Notes: generated from the letters alone by a model not told the origin. A stretch of 64,000 bases of DNA from Myxococcota bacterium (GCA_022842935.1 JALHOP010000005.1:62001-126000); one strand, 5' to 3'; counted from the first letter of the stretch, positions 41,434 through 50,857 are shown. A program made the numbers and translations.

Positions 41434-43533
41434 ATGGCAACGCCCGTGCGCGTCGTGTCCCTCATAGCCTTGCTTGCGCTGCTTTCGGCCGACGCTCAAG
41501 CCGAACCAGCGCCAATTTTGATCGGCGAATACGGGTCGATGACGGGCTCCGAAGCTCACTTCGGGCAGACCACCCATCGCGGCATCATGCTCGCCGTCGA
41601 GCAAAAGAACGCTGCCGGCGGCGTCCATGGCCGCAGACTCGAGGTTCGCGTCTACGACGACCAGGGGAAGTCGCAGGAGGTGGGCACCGCGGTCACCAGG
41701 CTCATCACCAACGACAAGGTGGTCGCGGTGCTCGGTGAAGTGTCGTCCTCGCTGTCGATCGCTGGCGCCCGTGTTGCACAACAGTATGGCGTGCCGATGA
41801 TCTCACCGTCGTCGACCGCGAGCGGCGTCACCGAGGTTGGCGACATGGTGTCGCGCGCGTGTTTCGTCGACGCCTTTCAGGGTTACGCGGCGGCGCGCTT
41901 TGCTCGCGACAACCTCGCGTTGAGTCGTGCCGCGGTGCTCTACGACCAGGCGACCCCTTACTCGAAGGAGCTGTACGCGGTCTTCGCCAAAGACTTCGAA
42001 GCCATGGGTGGCACTATCGTGACCGCAGAAGCATACAGCGGTGGCGACTCGGACTATTCCGCGCAGCTTACGAGCATCAAAGCGGCGAATCCGGAGATCA
42101 TCTACGCGCCAGGCTACTACACCGACGTCGGCAACATTCACCTGCAAGCCCGTAAGCTCGGGCTCATGCAGCCCTTCATCGGGGGGGATGGCTGGGACAG
42201 CCCAGAGCTCGCGCGCATCGGCGGCGATACCGTCAACGGCAGCTACTTCACGAGCCAATACGCTAACGAAGATCAGCGCCCCGAGGTGCAAGCCTACGCC
42301 AAGGCGTTTCGCGCCAAGTACAACGAAACGCCCGACGGCCTTTCGGCGCTCGGCTACGACGCGGCGCTCGTGCTCATCGATGCGCTCGAACGGACCCCCT
42401 CGCTCGACCCCAAGGAGCTTGCGCGCGCCATCGCGACGACCAAGGACCTGTCGGGTGTCACCGGAACGATCACCATGGACGCAAACCGCAATCCCGTGAA
42501 AGAGGCGGTCATCGTCAAGCTCGACCACGGTGAGATCGTCTACGCGGGGCGGGTGCAGCCGCCGGACCCAGACAACCCCTGGCGGGGCACCAGCATCGCG
42601 AAAGCGGATGGACGGGCCACGTCGGGCGCAGGCCTGTCGCGTTTTCTCCAGACCCTGTTGGATGCACTTGCTGTCGGCAGCCTCTACGCGCTCATCGCGC
42701 TTGGCTACACCATGGTCTACGGCATCCTCACCTTCATCAACTTCGCGCACAGCGACATCTTCATGACCGGTGCTTGGGTCTCCCTGACCCTAGCCACCGG
42801 CATGGGCTCGGCCAACGTCCTGGTTGTACTGGTCGGCGCCATGCTGGTCTGCGGCCTCATGGGTTTCGCGATCGAGCGCTTCGCTTACCGTCCGCTACGG
42901 CGGGCGCCGCGGCTGAACGTCTTGATTACCGCGATCGGCGTGTCGTTGCTCATTCAGAACGTCGGCCAGCTGCCGGGCGTCTTCGGCACGCAGCCCAAGC
43001 GTATGCCTGCGCTCATCGAAGATCAGACCCTCGCGACCCTCGCCGGGGTCCACCTGCGGCTCGTCGACGCGTTGGTCGTGACGCTTGCTGTCGTTCTCAT
43101 GCTCGCGCTCCAGTACCTGGTCTTCGGCACCAAGCTCGGCCGCGCCATGCGAGCTGTCTCGTACGATATGCGCAGCGCCGCGCTCATGGGCATCAACGTC
43201 GATCGAGTCGTTTCGTTCACGTTCGTGACCGGTTCTGCATTGGCGGCCGCAGCGGGCCTCCTCTACGCCATGAAGTACCCGGGCCTCAATCAACCCGCGC
43301 ACGCGACTTGGGTGTTGCTCGGCCTGAAGGCTTTCGTCGCCGCTGTTGTCGGCGGTATCGGCAACGTGCGCGGTGCCGTGGCGGGGGGGCTGCTCATCGG
43401 CTTCGTCGAGCTTTTCGGCGCTGGCTACCTGTCGCCACACCTGCGCGAGCTCTACGTCTTCGCGTTGCTCATCGCCGTCCTTCTCTTCAAGCCAAGCGGC
43501 CTACTCGGTCGCGCGACGGTGGAGAAGGTATGA
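41434..43533 (+). CDS. Branched-chain amino acid-type ABC importer: binding protein fused to permease (LivK-LivH)
   Basis: The protein has 699 residues. Residues 1-24 are a signal peptide. Residues about 28-385 form a type-1 periplasmic binding protein (PILIGEYGSMTGSEAHFG, ISPSSTASGVTEVG, GYDAALVLIDAL). After a short linker (about 386-400), residues 402-699 are a complete LivH permease (LQTLLDALAVGSLYALIALGYTMVYG, INFAHSD, the EAA-like AALMGINVDRVVSFTFV). No in-frame ATG or GTG occurs at the junction, so it is a true fusion in this sequence. The binding domain would be tethered outside the membrane. Amino acid specificity cannot be read. It overlaps livM by four bases. Confidence 0.88.
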   Translation: MATPVRVVSLIALLALLSADAQAEPAPILIGEYGSMTGSEAHFGQTTHRGIMLAVEQKNAAGGVHGRRLEVRVYDDQGKSQEVGTAVTRLITNDKVVAVLGEVSSSLSIAGARVAQQYGVPMISPSSTASGVTEVGDMVSRACFVDAFQGYAAARFARDNLALSRAAVLYDQATPYSKELYAVFAKDFEAMGGTIVTAEAYSGGDSDYSAQLTSIKAANPEIIYAPGYYTDVGNIHLQARKLGLMQPFIGGDGWDSPELARIGGDTVNGSYFTSQYANEDQRPEVQAYAKAFRAKYNETPDGLSALGYDAALVLIDALERTPSLDPKELARAIATTKDLSGVTGTITMDANRNPVKEAVIVKLDHGEIVYAGRVQPPDPDNPWRGTSIAKADGRATSGAGLSRFLQTLLDALAVGSLYALIALGYTMVYGILTFINFAHSDIFMTGAWVSLTLATGMGSANVLVVLVGAMLVCGLMGFAIERFAYRPLRRAPRLNVLITAIGVSLLIQNVGQLPGVFGTQPKRMPALIEDQTLATLAGVHLRLVDALVVTLAVVLMLALQYLVFGTKLGRAMRAVSYDMRSAALMGINVDRVVSFTFVTGSALAAAAGLLYAMKYPGLNQPAHATWVLLGLKAFVAAVVGGIGNVRGAVAGGLLIGFVELFGAGYLSPHLRELYVFALLIAVLLFKPSGLLGRATVEKV

Positions 43534-44552
43534 AGAGCGTCGCGCCTGTCGTCGCCGTGCTCGTCATCGCGGCCATCGTCCACGTGCTCCTCGTGCCGCT
43601 GGTGGGACCGTTCTACGGCAAGGTCATCCTCGACATCGGCATCAACGCCATGCTCGCGGTGTCGCTCAATATCGTGAACGGTTTCACCGGCCAGTTCTCG
43701 ATTGGGCACGCGGGCTTCATGGCCATCGGCGGCTACGTGGGCGCCATCATCACCTACTACGGCTCGTTTGTGTTGTGGGGTTCGGCGATGGAGCAGGGTG
43801 CCACGGGGCAGTTGCTGTTTGTCGTGGGCTGCCTCGCGGGAGGGCTCATCGCAGCGGTCTTTGGCTACGTCGTAGGGCTGCCATCGTTGCGCCTGCGCGG
43901 TGACTACCTCGCTATCGTCACGCTCGGCTTCGGAGAGATCCTCCGCGTGATGTTGCAGCGCAGTGACGACGTGCTCACCGAACTTGCGGCCGTGCGTGAG
44001 GCGCTCCCTGTGGGCGTCATCACCAAGGTGGGTGGCGCCCTCGGTTTTACGGGCGTGCCTTTTTATACGACGCCCCTGGCGGTTTACGTGTTTTGCGGTC
44101 TCACGATCCTAGTCGCCTACCGCTTGAAGGAGTCGACGTATGGCCGCGCATTTCTGTCGATCCGCGAAAACGAGCTCGCCGCCGAAGCGATGGGGGTTCA
44201 CACCACGCGACTGAAAGTGCGCGCCTTCGTGCTGGCCGCGTTCTTCGCGGGCATTGCAGGCGCCCTTTACGCCCACGAGGTCGGCGTCACGCTGACGCCG
44301 CGCGAGCTTGGCTTTCAGAAGTCCTTCGACATCGTCATCATGGTGGTGCTGGGCGGCATGGGCTCGATCTCGGGGTCCGTCATCGCGGCTGCGTTTCTCA
44401 CGATCTTGCCCGAGGCGCTGCGCTCGTTCGCCGAATACCGCCTCATCGTCTACGCTCTTTTGCTCATCATCGTGATGTTGTCGCGACCCCAGGGCCTGTT
44501 TGGTGTGCGTGAGCTCTGGGACTTGAAGAAGCGCCGGGGGGCCGTGACATGA
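43530..44552 (+). CDS. livM: HAAT-family ABC transporter permease LivM
   Basis: The protein has 340 residues from the ATG at 43530 (ATGA overlap with the fusion gene). The long open extension upstream is shadow sequence. It has eight or more membrane helices and the family blocks LDIGINAMLAVSLNIVNGFTGQFSIGHAGFMA, LRLRGDYLAIVTLGFGEI and the cytoplasmic coupling segment ENELAAEAMGVHTTRLKV. It pairs with the LivH half of the fusion protein to form the channel. Confidence 0.93.
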   Translation: MKSVAPVVAVLVIAAIVHVLLVPLVGPFYGKVILDIGINAMLAVSLNIVNGFTGQFSIGHAGFMAIGGYVGAIITYYGSFVLWGSAMEQGATGQLLFVVGCLAGGLIAAVFGYVVGLPSLRLRGDYLAIVTLGFGEILRVMLQRSDDVLTELAAVREALPVGVITKVGGALGFTGVPFYTTPLAVYVFCGLTILVAYRLKESTYGRAFLSIRENELAAEAMGVHTTRLKVRAFVLAAFFAGIAGALYAHEVGVTLTPRELGFQKSFDIVIMVVLGGMGSISGSVIAAAFLTILPEALRSFAEYRLIVYALLLIIVMLSRPQGLFGVRELWDLKKRRGAVT

Positions 44553-45316
44553 GCGCGCCCGTGCTCGATGTCACTGGTGTCTCCAAGACCTTCGGCGGTC
44601 TCGCCGCGGTCAGTGACTTTCGTCTTCAGCTCGCGGAGGGGGACCTGCAGGCGCTCATTGGTCCGAACGGCGCTGGCAAGACAACCTGTTTCAACTTGCT
44701 CACCGGAGTCTATCGTCCGGACAGCGGCAGTATCCGCTTGGGCGGACAGGAGCTCATCGGGAAGAAACCGTATCAGATCGCCGCGGCTGGCATCTGCCGA
44801 ACCTTCCAGAACATCAGGCTCTTTGCGAACCTCTCTGTCATCGACAACGTGCGCGTGGCCTGCCACTTGCGCGCATCGCATACAACCGCGGCGGCCATCT
44901 TTCGGACCGCATCGCATGACGCCGCCGAGCGCGACATGACCGCTCAGGCCACTCGGCTGCTCGACATGTTCGGGCTCGCTGGCCGGGCCGATGAGCCGGC
45001 CGCAAGCCTTCCCTACGGCGACCAGCGTCGCCTCGAGATCGCGCGCGCCATCGCCACACGGCCGAAGGTGCTGCTCCTCGATGAGCCTGCTGCGGGCATG
45101 AACCCGCGTGAGAAGGTCGAGCTCCGCGATCTCATCGACCTCATCCGGCGTGAATTTGGCCTCACGGTGCTCCTCATCGAGCATGACATGGGCCTCGTCA
45201 TGCAGATCTGTGCGCGCATCACCGTTCTCGATCACGGGGTGGTCATTGCGCATGGTACTCCGGCCGAAGTGCAGAACGACCCCAAGGTGGTCGAAGCCTA
45301 TCTGGGGGTCGCGTGA
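44549..45316 (+). CDS. livG: HAAT-family ABC transporter ATPase LivG
   Basis: The protein has 255 residues. Walker A is GPNGAGKT (near 38), the signature is LPYGDQRRLEIARA, Walker B is VLLLDEPAAGMNP, and the switch His is in IEHDMGLVM. The RTFQNIRLF Q-loop is typical of LivG. It overlaps livM by four bases (ATGA) and livF by four bases. It provides one of the two ATP sites of the importer. Confidence 0.95.
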   Translation: MSAPVLDVTGVSKTFGGLAAVSDFRLQLAEGDLQALIGPNGAGKTTCFNLLTGVYRPDSGSIRLGGQELIGKKPYQIAAAGICRTFQNIRLFANLSVIDNVRVACHLRASHTTAAAIFRTASHDAAERDMTAQATRLLDMFGLAGRADEPAASLPYGDQRRLEIARAIATRPKVLLLDEPAAGMNPREKVELRDLIDLIRREFGLTVLLIEHDMGLVMQICARITVLDHGVVIAHGTPAEVQNDPKVVEAYLGVA

Positions 45317-46023
45317 CGCTCGTCATCGAAGGCCTCGACGTTCACTACGGGGCCGTTCACGCGCTCCGTGGCGTGTCGCTCAAGGTCGAGCCTGGGCAGA
45401 TCGTCACGCTCATCGGCTCGAACGGCGCCGGCAAGTCGACGACACTTCGCGCTGTCTCGGGGCTCGTGAAGCCGAGTGGCGGCAGTATTCGCTTCGACGA
45501 CAAGCCTCTCGCGGGACTCCCGCCACATGACATCGTTAGGCTCGGCATCGCGCATGCTCCTGAAGGCAGGGGCATCTTCGCAAACCTGACTGTGCACGAG
45601 AACCTCGAGCTTGGTAGTTACATACGACGTGATCGCGCCGGCATCGCCGACGACCGCGACAAGGCGCTCGCGCTCTTTCCTCGCTTGAGAGAACGCCTGC
45701 ACCAGTCGGCCGGCACCCTCTCCGGCGGGGAGCAGCAGATGCTCGCCATCGCGCGTGCGCTGCTCGCGCGACCGCGCTTGCTATTGCTCGACGAGCCGTC
45801 GCTTGGGCTCGCTCCGCAGATCGTGCAGGTGATCTTCGGCATCATCCGCGATATCAATCTAGCGGGTACCACCATCTTGCTCGTCGAACAGAATGCACAC
45901 ATGGCGCTGAAGGTCGCGCACTACGCTTACGTGCTCGAGGTCGGTGCCGTGGCGATGGCGGACAAGGCGAGCGTGCTCGCCGCGAGCGATGCGGTGCGCA
46001 AAGCCTATCTGGGGGTCCATTGA
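45313..46023 (+). CDS. livF: HAAT-family ABC transporter ATPase LivF
   Basis: The protein has 236 residues and begins with GTG overlapping the livG stop (GTGA). It has Walker A GSNGAGKS, the LivF-type APEGRGIF segment, signature LSGGEQQMLAIARA, Walker B LLLLDEPSLGLAP and EQNAHMALKVA. It is the second ATPase of the importer. Confidence 0.95.
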   Translation: MTLVIEGLDVHYGAVHALRGVSLKVEPGQIVTLIGSNGAGKSTTLRAVSGLVKPSGGSIRFDDKPLAGLPPHDIVRLGIAHAPEGRGIFANLTVHENLELGSYIRRDRAGIADDRDKALALFPRLRERLHQSAGTLSGGEQQMLAIARALLARPRLLLLDEPSLGLAPQIVQVIFGIIRDINLAGTTILLVEQNAHMALKVAHYAYVLEVGAVAMADKASVLAASDAVRKAYLGVH

Positions 46024-46409
46024 GCTACAACTCGAGCGTCAAGATTTATCTCGAAGACACAGATGCTCAGGGCATCGTTTACCACGCGAACTATCTCAAG
46101 TACTTCGAACGCGCACGTACCGACGTGCTCGACAAGGGTGGGGTAGGGCTCGCGCGTGCGCAGGCGCTAGGTTTTCGCTTCGTCGTGCATGAGATGAAGA
46201 TCAAGTTCTCGCGCCCCGCGAAGCTCGGCGACGTCTTGTCCATCACGACGGACATGAAGCGCTCCTCGCAATTTCGCGTCACGTTCATCCAGGTCGCAAA
46301 GCGCGACAACGAGATCGTCGTCCGCGCGGACGTCGACGTCGTCTGCATCGGCACGAACGGTGACCTTGTGGAGATCACCGACGCTATCTTGCCCGGGCTC
46401 GGCAGCTAG
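46020..46409 (+). CDS. ybgC: YbgC-like hotdog acyl-CoA thioesterase
   Basis: The protein has 129 residues and starts with TTG overlapping the livF stop by four bases. The 4-hydroxybenzoyl-CoA thioesterase-type signature YLEDTDAQGIVYHANYLKYFERAR carries the catalytic Asp (DTDAQG); the HEMKIKFSRPAKLGD block follows. YbgC usually accompanies tol-pal genes; here it closes the liv operon, where it might hydrolyse acyl-CoA intermediates of branched-chain amino acid breakdown (inference). A terminator-like hairpin follows. Confidence 0.9.
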   Translation: MSYNSSVKIYLEDTDAQGIVYHANYLKYFERARTDVLDKGGVGLARAQALGFRFVVHEMKIKFSRPAKLGDVLSITTDMKRSSQFRVTFIQVAKRDNEIVVRADVDVVCIGTNGDLVEITDAILPGLGS

Positions 46410-46416
46410 CGGCGTC

Positions 46417-46437
46417 GGGGGGAGACGTGCCCCCCTT
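46417..46437. terminator. Terminator-like hairpin after the liv operon
   Basis: GGGGGG (46417-46422) pairs with CCCCCC (46430-46435) across a seven-base loop and is followed by TT. It lies eight bases after the thioesterase stop and before the convergent metallopeptidase gene. The T-tract is short, so efficiency is uncertain. Confidence 0.5.
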
Positions 46438-46479
46438 AAGCCTGCGGCGCCCGCCCATCAGGGCATGCGTCTGCGCTGA

Positions 46480-48342
46480 TCAGTGCTTGGCGGTGATGTG
46501 CCGGTGGCGACTCTCGAAGGTCAGCGCCCCGCGCGGCCAGACCTTTCCTGCCTGGACGTCGACGACGAAGTCGCCGGCCAACGTCGAGAGCACGACGCAA
46601 ATGCGGCCGCGCGATATGACCCACTCCGCTTGGATGTTCGCTTCAGCAAACAGCGTGTCGAAGGCCTCGAGGATGCGGATAGCCCCCTCGCTTCCTTGTG
46701 ACGCGGCTTCCAGGAGGTCGCGTTGGATGATTTGCTTGGCAACCTCGACGCCTTTGGTGAGCTCGGGGAGGCCGTTCTCGAGGTTGTACTTCGGTGGAAT
46801 CTTCAGCGTCGAGACGTCCATCGCGAAGACCTGGCCGTCCTCGATGACGGCGGTCACGGCCGCGTCGTCGACAGGGAGTCGGAGGGTGCCGCTCGCGTTG
46901 GTGATGACCGGGCGCACCGTGACCTTTCGCACGTTGTCGAAGACGCGGTCCGCGAGGATCTCGAAAGCGATGTCCTTGCGATCGGCGATCTGCGGCACCT
47001 GCTTGAGGAGCTTCACGACATCGTCGCCATTGGCGGCTTGCGCCTTGGGCGCGAGCGCCGGCGTCTCCGCCACCTCGAGCATGTGTCGTGCGCGCGCCTC
47101 CTCGAGCATGGCTGCGATCAACGGCTGTGCCGCCTGGGGCGCGTGTTTGGCCAGATGCGCACGCATGCCCTCGGCGAGGGAACGAACGATGTCGCTGCTC
47201 GTCGGGCTCTTCGTGGTCAGGTAGAGGTTCGCCTTGACGATGGCGCCCATCATGATGTCGGCGGCCTGCTCTTCGTTGCCGAGCATCTGTGCAAGCTTGC
47301 CGGCGACGCTCCACATGAGACCCGAATACGGAAGTCCGCGATCGTGGACCTCGGTGACCTCGGGGTCGAGCGCTTGCTTGTTGTCGACGCGGCGGATGCC
47401 GCCACGGAGCTCCTCGGGCGCTTCGCCTTGCTGCACGAGGAAGGTGCCGAGGTCTTCACCGAGACCAGGATTGCGGTGATAGAGGCACGCCATGAGATCG
47501 CCGAAGGCCTCGTGCCAAGCGCCGCCCTCACCGCCATCACGGACGAGACCGGGCGCGAGATGCTCGAGCAAGCCGTGGCTTGCTTCGTGAACGACGGTGT
47601 CCTTGTCGGCGGCAAGCGGGAAGGTGCCCTTGTGGTTACCGAAGAAGTAGATGTTCTTGCCGGGTACGTAAGCCGCGTTGAGGATGTCCATCGCGTTCAC
47701 GAACACGCGGATGACGCCGTTGAAGTCGCTGCGGTCTTTATAGACCGACGCAAGGTCGAGCTTCATGCCCTCGAGCTTGCCGAGGAAGCTCGCGAGCGTA
47801 TGCGCGGCCTGCGACTGCACGAACGCGTCGCTTGGGACGTTCGGGTGCTCGGCGAACGGAGCGTGACCCTGCACGGTCGCGATCGGCTTTTCGCCGCTCA
47901 CGTGAACCAGCATCACCTTGACGCCCTCGGGGGTCAGGACGACCTCGCGGGGCAGCTCGACGACGGTTGTCTGGTCGCCGCTGCGGACGCGGTTCTCTTT
48001 GGTCCAAACTGTGATCTTCGGGTTCTTCTCGACCACTTGCTGGGCGCCCTCGCCGGCTTCACGGATGCGGCTTACGTTGCGACCGGCGAATCTTGCACCG
48101 CCCATGGCGTTCACCATGCCCACCTGCGCGGGGGTGGCGGTGCCTCGCGCGACGGCCTCGCGGGCGCGCTCCATGGCGACAGTCTCGATGCTCTGCTTGA
48201 AGGAGCCGCCGAACGGGATTGCGTCGCTGTTGGCTGCGCGGAGCGCGACCGGGGACTTGGGCGCGGCCTTGGACGGAGCTGCCGCGGGGGCAGAGGCAGA
48301 CGGAGGGGTGCCGGCGGACTGGGAAGTTCGCTTGATGGTCAT
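46480..48342 (-). CDS. Signal-less gluzincin (thermolysin-like) metallopeptidase
   Basis: The protein has 620 residues from the ATG at 48342, supported by AAGGAC upstream. Residues 1-40 are Ser/Pro/Ala/Lys-rich without a signal peptide. The zinc site is HEASH (H252, E253, H256), and GAWHEAFGD gives E278 as the third ligand, a spacing typical of gluzincins such as M4. A later DRGLPYSGLMWSVAGKL may carry substrate-binding residues. About 230 residues follow, of mixed fold and unknown role. M4 enzymes normally are secreted as zymogens by Sec; the missing signal suggests another export route or an internal role. It converges on the liv operon. Confidence 0.78.
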   Translation of the reverse strand: MTIKRTSQSAGTPPSASAPAAAPSKAAPKSPVALRAANSDAIPFGGSFKQSIETVAMERAREAVARGTATPAQVGMVNAMGGARFAGRNVSRIREAGEGAQQVVEKNPKITVWTKENRVRSGDQTTVVELPREVVLTPEGVKVMLVHVSGEKPIATVQGHAPFAEHPNVPSDAFVQSQAAHTLASFLGKLEGMKLDLASVYKDRSDFNGVIRVFVNAMDILNAAYVPGKNIYFFGNHKGTFPLAADKDTVVHEASHGLLEHLAPGLVRDGGEGGAWHEAFGDLMACLYHRNPGLGEDLGTFLVQQGEAPEELRGGIRRVDNKQALDPEVTEVHDRGLPYSGLMWSVAGKLAQMLGNEEQAADIMMGAIVKANLYLTTKSPTSSDIVRSLAEGMRAHLAKHAPQAAQPLIAAMLEEARARHMLEVAETPALAPKAQAANGDDVVKLLKQVPQIADRKDIAFEILADRVFDNVRKVTVRPVITNASGTLRLPVDDAAVTAVIEDGQVFAMDVSTLKIPPKYNLENGLPELTKGVEVAKQIIQRDLLEAASQGSEGAIRILEAFDTLFAEANIQAEWVISRGRICVVLSTLAGDFVVDVQAGKVWPRGALTFESRHRHITAKH

Positions 48343-48412
48343 GGATTGTCCTTGGGATTTGGCCGTTATCGGCGTTCTGCCCGGGACGTTTCGTGGCTTT
48401 TGGACCGGAGGC

Positions 48413-49195
48413 TCAGTGGCGCTGATAGCCCAGCGCGTAGAGGAACACCGCGCTGGCAGCCGCGACATTGAGTGAATCGGTACCGCTGCGCATGGGCACG
48501 GTCAGCTCGACGTCTGCGAAAGCCAAAACGTCAGGGGGGACGCCACTGCCTTCGTTGCCGACGATGAGCACCAAGCGGTCGGGAGGCGTGAAGTCGGCGA
48601 CGTCGATCGCGCGCCCGGAGAGCGTCGCGGCAGCGACCTGGAGCGCTGGATACGCGCGTTTGAGACCCGCGATCGCAGGCCCGATCGCGCTCACGACCAC
48701 GGTCTGCGCGAAGACGTTACCCATCGAGGTACGGACGGCTTTGCGGGCATAGATGTCGCCGCCCCGCGGGTCGACGAGGAGGCCGGCTGCTCCCAGAGCG
48801 CGGCAATTGCGCGCGATGGAGCCGAGGTTCGCCGGGTCGCTCACCCCCGACGCGCACATCACGAGGCCGGGAGCTTCCAGGGCGGTCACCAGGGCCTCGA
48901 GCCCGGCGCGCGGCCGCTCGGCGAGCGCGATGGCACCACGATGCATCGGAAAACCGACGATAGCGTCGAGTAGAGCTTGGCTGCAGGTGTAGAGGGCGAC
49001 GTCTTGGGGAACCTCGAGATGGTGGGCTCGCTTGTCGACGACGAGCACGGCCTCGACGCATGTCGTGCTGGCGAGCAGGCGGCGCACAGCGAGCTCGCTC
49101 TCGACGATGATACGCGGCCCGACGGGGTCTCCCCGGCTGGGCAGGTTGCGAAAGCTCGCCACCCTTGGGTCATCGATGTCTGAGATCTCCGGCAT
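48413..49195 (-). CDS. SpoU/TrmH-family RNA 2'-O-methyltransferase
   Basis: The protein has 260 residues from the ATG at 49195. The N-terminal 90 residues form a substrate-binding (L30e-like) domain (RIIVESELAVRRLLAS, AVLVVDKR). The SPOUT domain has DPANLGSIARNCRALGAAGLLVD, IVGNEGSGVPPDVL and VPMRSGTDSLNVAAASAVFLYAL. These show a SAM-dependent ribose methyltransferase; the target (rRNA or tRNA) cannot be told. It is distinct from trmH at 15.7-16.4 kb. The gap to the metallopeptidase start is 70 bases; it diverges from the histidine kinase gene. Confidence 0.9.
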   Translation of the reverse strand: MPEISDIDDPRVASFRNLPSRGDPVGPRIIVESELAVRRLLASTTCVEAVLVVDKRAHHLEVPQDVALYTCSQALLDAIVGFPMHRGAIALAERPRAGLEALVTALEAPGLVMCASGVSDPANLGSIARNCRALGAAGLLVDPRGGDIYARKAVRTSMGNVFAQTVVVSAIGPAIAGLKRAYPALQVAAATLSGRAIDVADFTPPDRLVLIVGNEGSGVPPDVLAFADVELTVPMRSGTDSLNVAAASAVFLYALGYQRH

Positions 49196-49297
49196 GCAGG
49201 CGTGCGGCGGACCTCGGGAGTGGCTATCTTCGACTCGCCGTGGTGGGCCCGCTTCCGTGTACGGTGAAGAGATTGGGCGCGCAACCGGGAGACAGGG

Positions 49298-50857
49298 TTG
49301 ATCAAGCGCGAGTCCGAGGGCCGAGCCGACGCCGAAGAGAAGCTGCGCGTCAGTGAAACCAGCTTTCGCCTGCTCGTCGACAGCATCCGAGACTATGCCA
49401 TCTTCATGCTCGACCCTGCCGGGTGTGTTGCTTCGTGGAATCCAGGCGCCCAGCGCTTCAAGGGTTACAGAGCCGACGAGATCATCGGCCGTCACTTCTC
49501 GACGTTTTATCCGGCGGACGACGTAGCGTCGGGGAAGTGCGAGCGAGAGCTCGAAATTGCTTCGGAGACCGGGCGTTTCGAGGAGGAAGGCTGGCGTGTT
49601 CGGAAAGACGGCTCGCGGTTCTGGGCGAATGTGGTTATTAGCTCGATCCGTGATAGCGAACAGCGGCTGGTCGGCTTTGCCAAGGTCACGCGCGACCTGA
49701 CCGAGCGACGGCGCGCAGAGGAGGAGCGAGCACAGCTCGTCGCCGCCGAGCAGACGAACCGCACCAAAGACGAGTTCCTCGCCATGCTCAGTCACGAGCT
49801 GCGTAACCCACTGGCGCCTATCGTTACGGCGTTGCAGCTCATGAAAATGCGCCCTGGAGCGGACGAGCTCGCGAAAGAACGTCAGATCATCGAGCGCCAG
49901 GTGCAGCACATGGTGCGCTTGGTCGACGACCTTCTCGACGTGTCCCGGATCAGCCAGGGAAAGATCGAGCTCGCGATGCACCCACTGCAGCTTGCGGACG
50001 TCGTCAGCAGTGCTGTCGACCTGGCGCGGCCCCTCATCGAGCTACGGCGCCACCAACTCGAGGTCGACGTCCCCCGCTCGGGTCTTTGCTTCAGCGGGGA
50101 CGCGGTCCGCATGGCGCAGGTCGTCGCGAACTTGCTTACCAACGCCGCCAAGTACACCGACCCCGGCGGCCATATTGGCATCATGGGATCTCGCGAGGGG
50201 GACGACGTTTTGCTGCGCGTCGAGGATGATGGCCTCGGTATCGCGTCCGAGCTCCTGCCGAGGATCTTCGACCCCTTCGTGCAGGCACCGCGGGCGGTCG
50301 ACCGTTCGGCCGGTGGCTTAGGGATCGGGCTTACCTTGGTCCGGAGCCTTTTGCAGCTGCACGGCGGGTCCGTTCGAGCGTACAGTGACGGGCCTGGCTG
50401 CGGTAGCACCTTCGTCATGCGTGTGCCCGCCGAGCTGACTGCGGTCGATCGACGCTCGGGTTCGCGAATCCTTACGCGAGAGCCAGCGAAGAGGCGACGC
50501 GTGCTGGTCGTCGACGACAACGCCGATGCCGCGCTGCTGCTCGCGGAGCTGCTTAGCACGCGTGGTCACGACGTACGCGTGGCTCACGATGGCGTCGAAG
50601 CGCTGAATGTGATCAGCCAGTTCACTCCCGATGTCGCAGTCCTCGATATCGGTCTGCCGATCATGGACGGGCACGAGCTAGCGCGCCGCCTTCGTGAGCT
50701 CTTGGCTCGTCGATGCAGGCTCATCGCGCTCACCGGGTACGGCCGCGCCGAAGACCGCCACCGGAGCCGCGCGGCGGGCTTCGATGCGCATCTTGTAAAG
50801 CCGGTTAACCCCGCACAGATCGTGCGGCTCGTCGAGACTTCGAGCAACCAACTATAG
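49298..50857 (+). CDS. Hybrid sensor histidine kinase: PAS-HisKA-HATPase-receiver
   Basis: The protein has 519 residues with a TTG start at 49298 preceded by GGGAGA. A PAS domain covers about 20-140 (SIRDYAIFMLDPAGCVASWNPGAQRFKGY). HisKA follows with the phospho-acceptor His in FLAMLSHELRNPLAP. HATPase has NLLTNAAKYTDPGG, DDGLGIA and GGLGIGLTLVRSLLQLHGG. The receiver domain (about 400-515) has VLVVDDNADAA, the phospho-acceptor Asp in VLDIGLPIMDG, and the late Lys in VKPV. No membrane helix is present, so it senses a cytoplasmic signal. No response regulator gene is adjacent. It converges on an unknown gene with 57 bases between stops. Confidence 0.94.
   Translation: MIKRESEGRADAEEKLRVSETSFRLLVDSIRDYAIFMLDPAGCVASWNPGAQRFKGYRADEIIGRHFSTFYPADDVASGKCERELEIASETGRFEEEGWRVRKDGSRFWANVVISSIRDSEQRLVGFAKVTRDLTERRRAEEERAQLVAAEQTNRTKDEFLAMLSHELRNPLAPIVTALQLMKMRPGADELAKERQIIERQVQHMVRLVDDLLDVSRISQGKIELAMHPLQLADVVSSAVDLARPLIELRRHQLEVDVPRSGLCFSGDAVRMAQVVANLLTNAAKYTDPGGHIGIMGSREGDDVLLRVEDDGLGIASELLPRIFDPFVQAPRAVDRSAGGLGIGLTLVRSLLQLHGGSVRAYSDGPGCGSTFVMRVPAELTAVDRRSGSRILTREPAKRRRVLVVDDNADAALLLAELLSTRGHDVRVAHDGVEALNVISQFTPDVAVLDIGLPIMDGHELARRLRELLARRCRLIALTGYGRAEDRHRSRAAGFDAHLVKPVNPAQIVRLVETSSNQL

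Noticed and set aside
42774-43529. Long upstream extension of livM
   Set aside because: It overlaps the permease half of the fusion gene in another frame; the ATG at 43530 gives the family N-terminus and an ATGA junction.
46723-48471. Open frame of 582 codons opposite the gluzincin gene
   Set aside because: The minus-strand gene has HEASH and a third-ligand Glu plus a good ribosome site; the plus frame has no motif.
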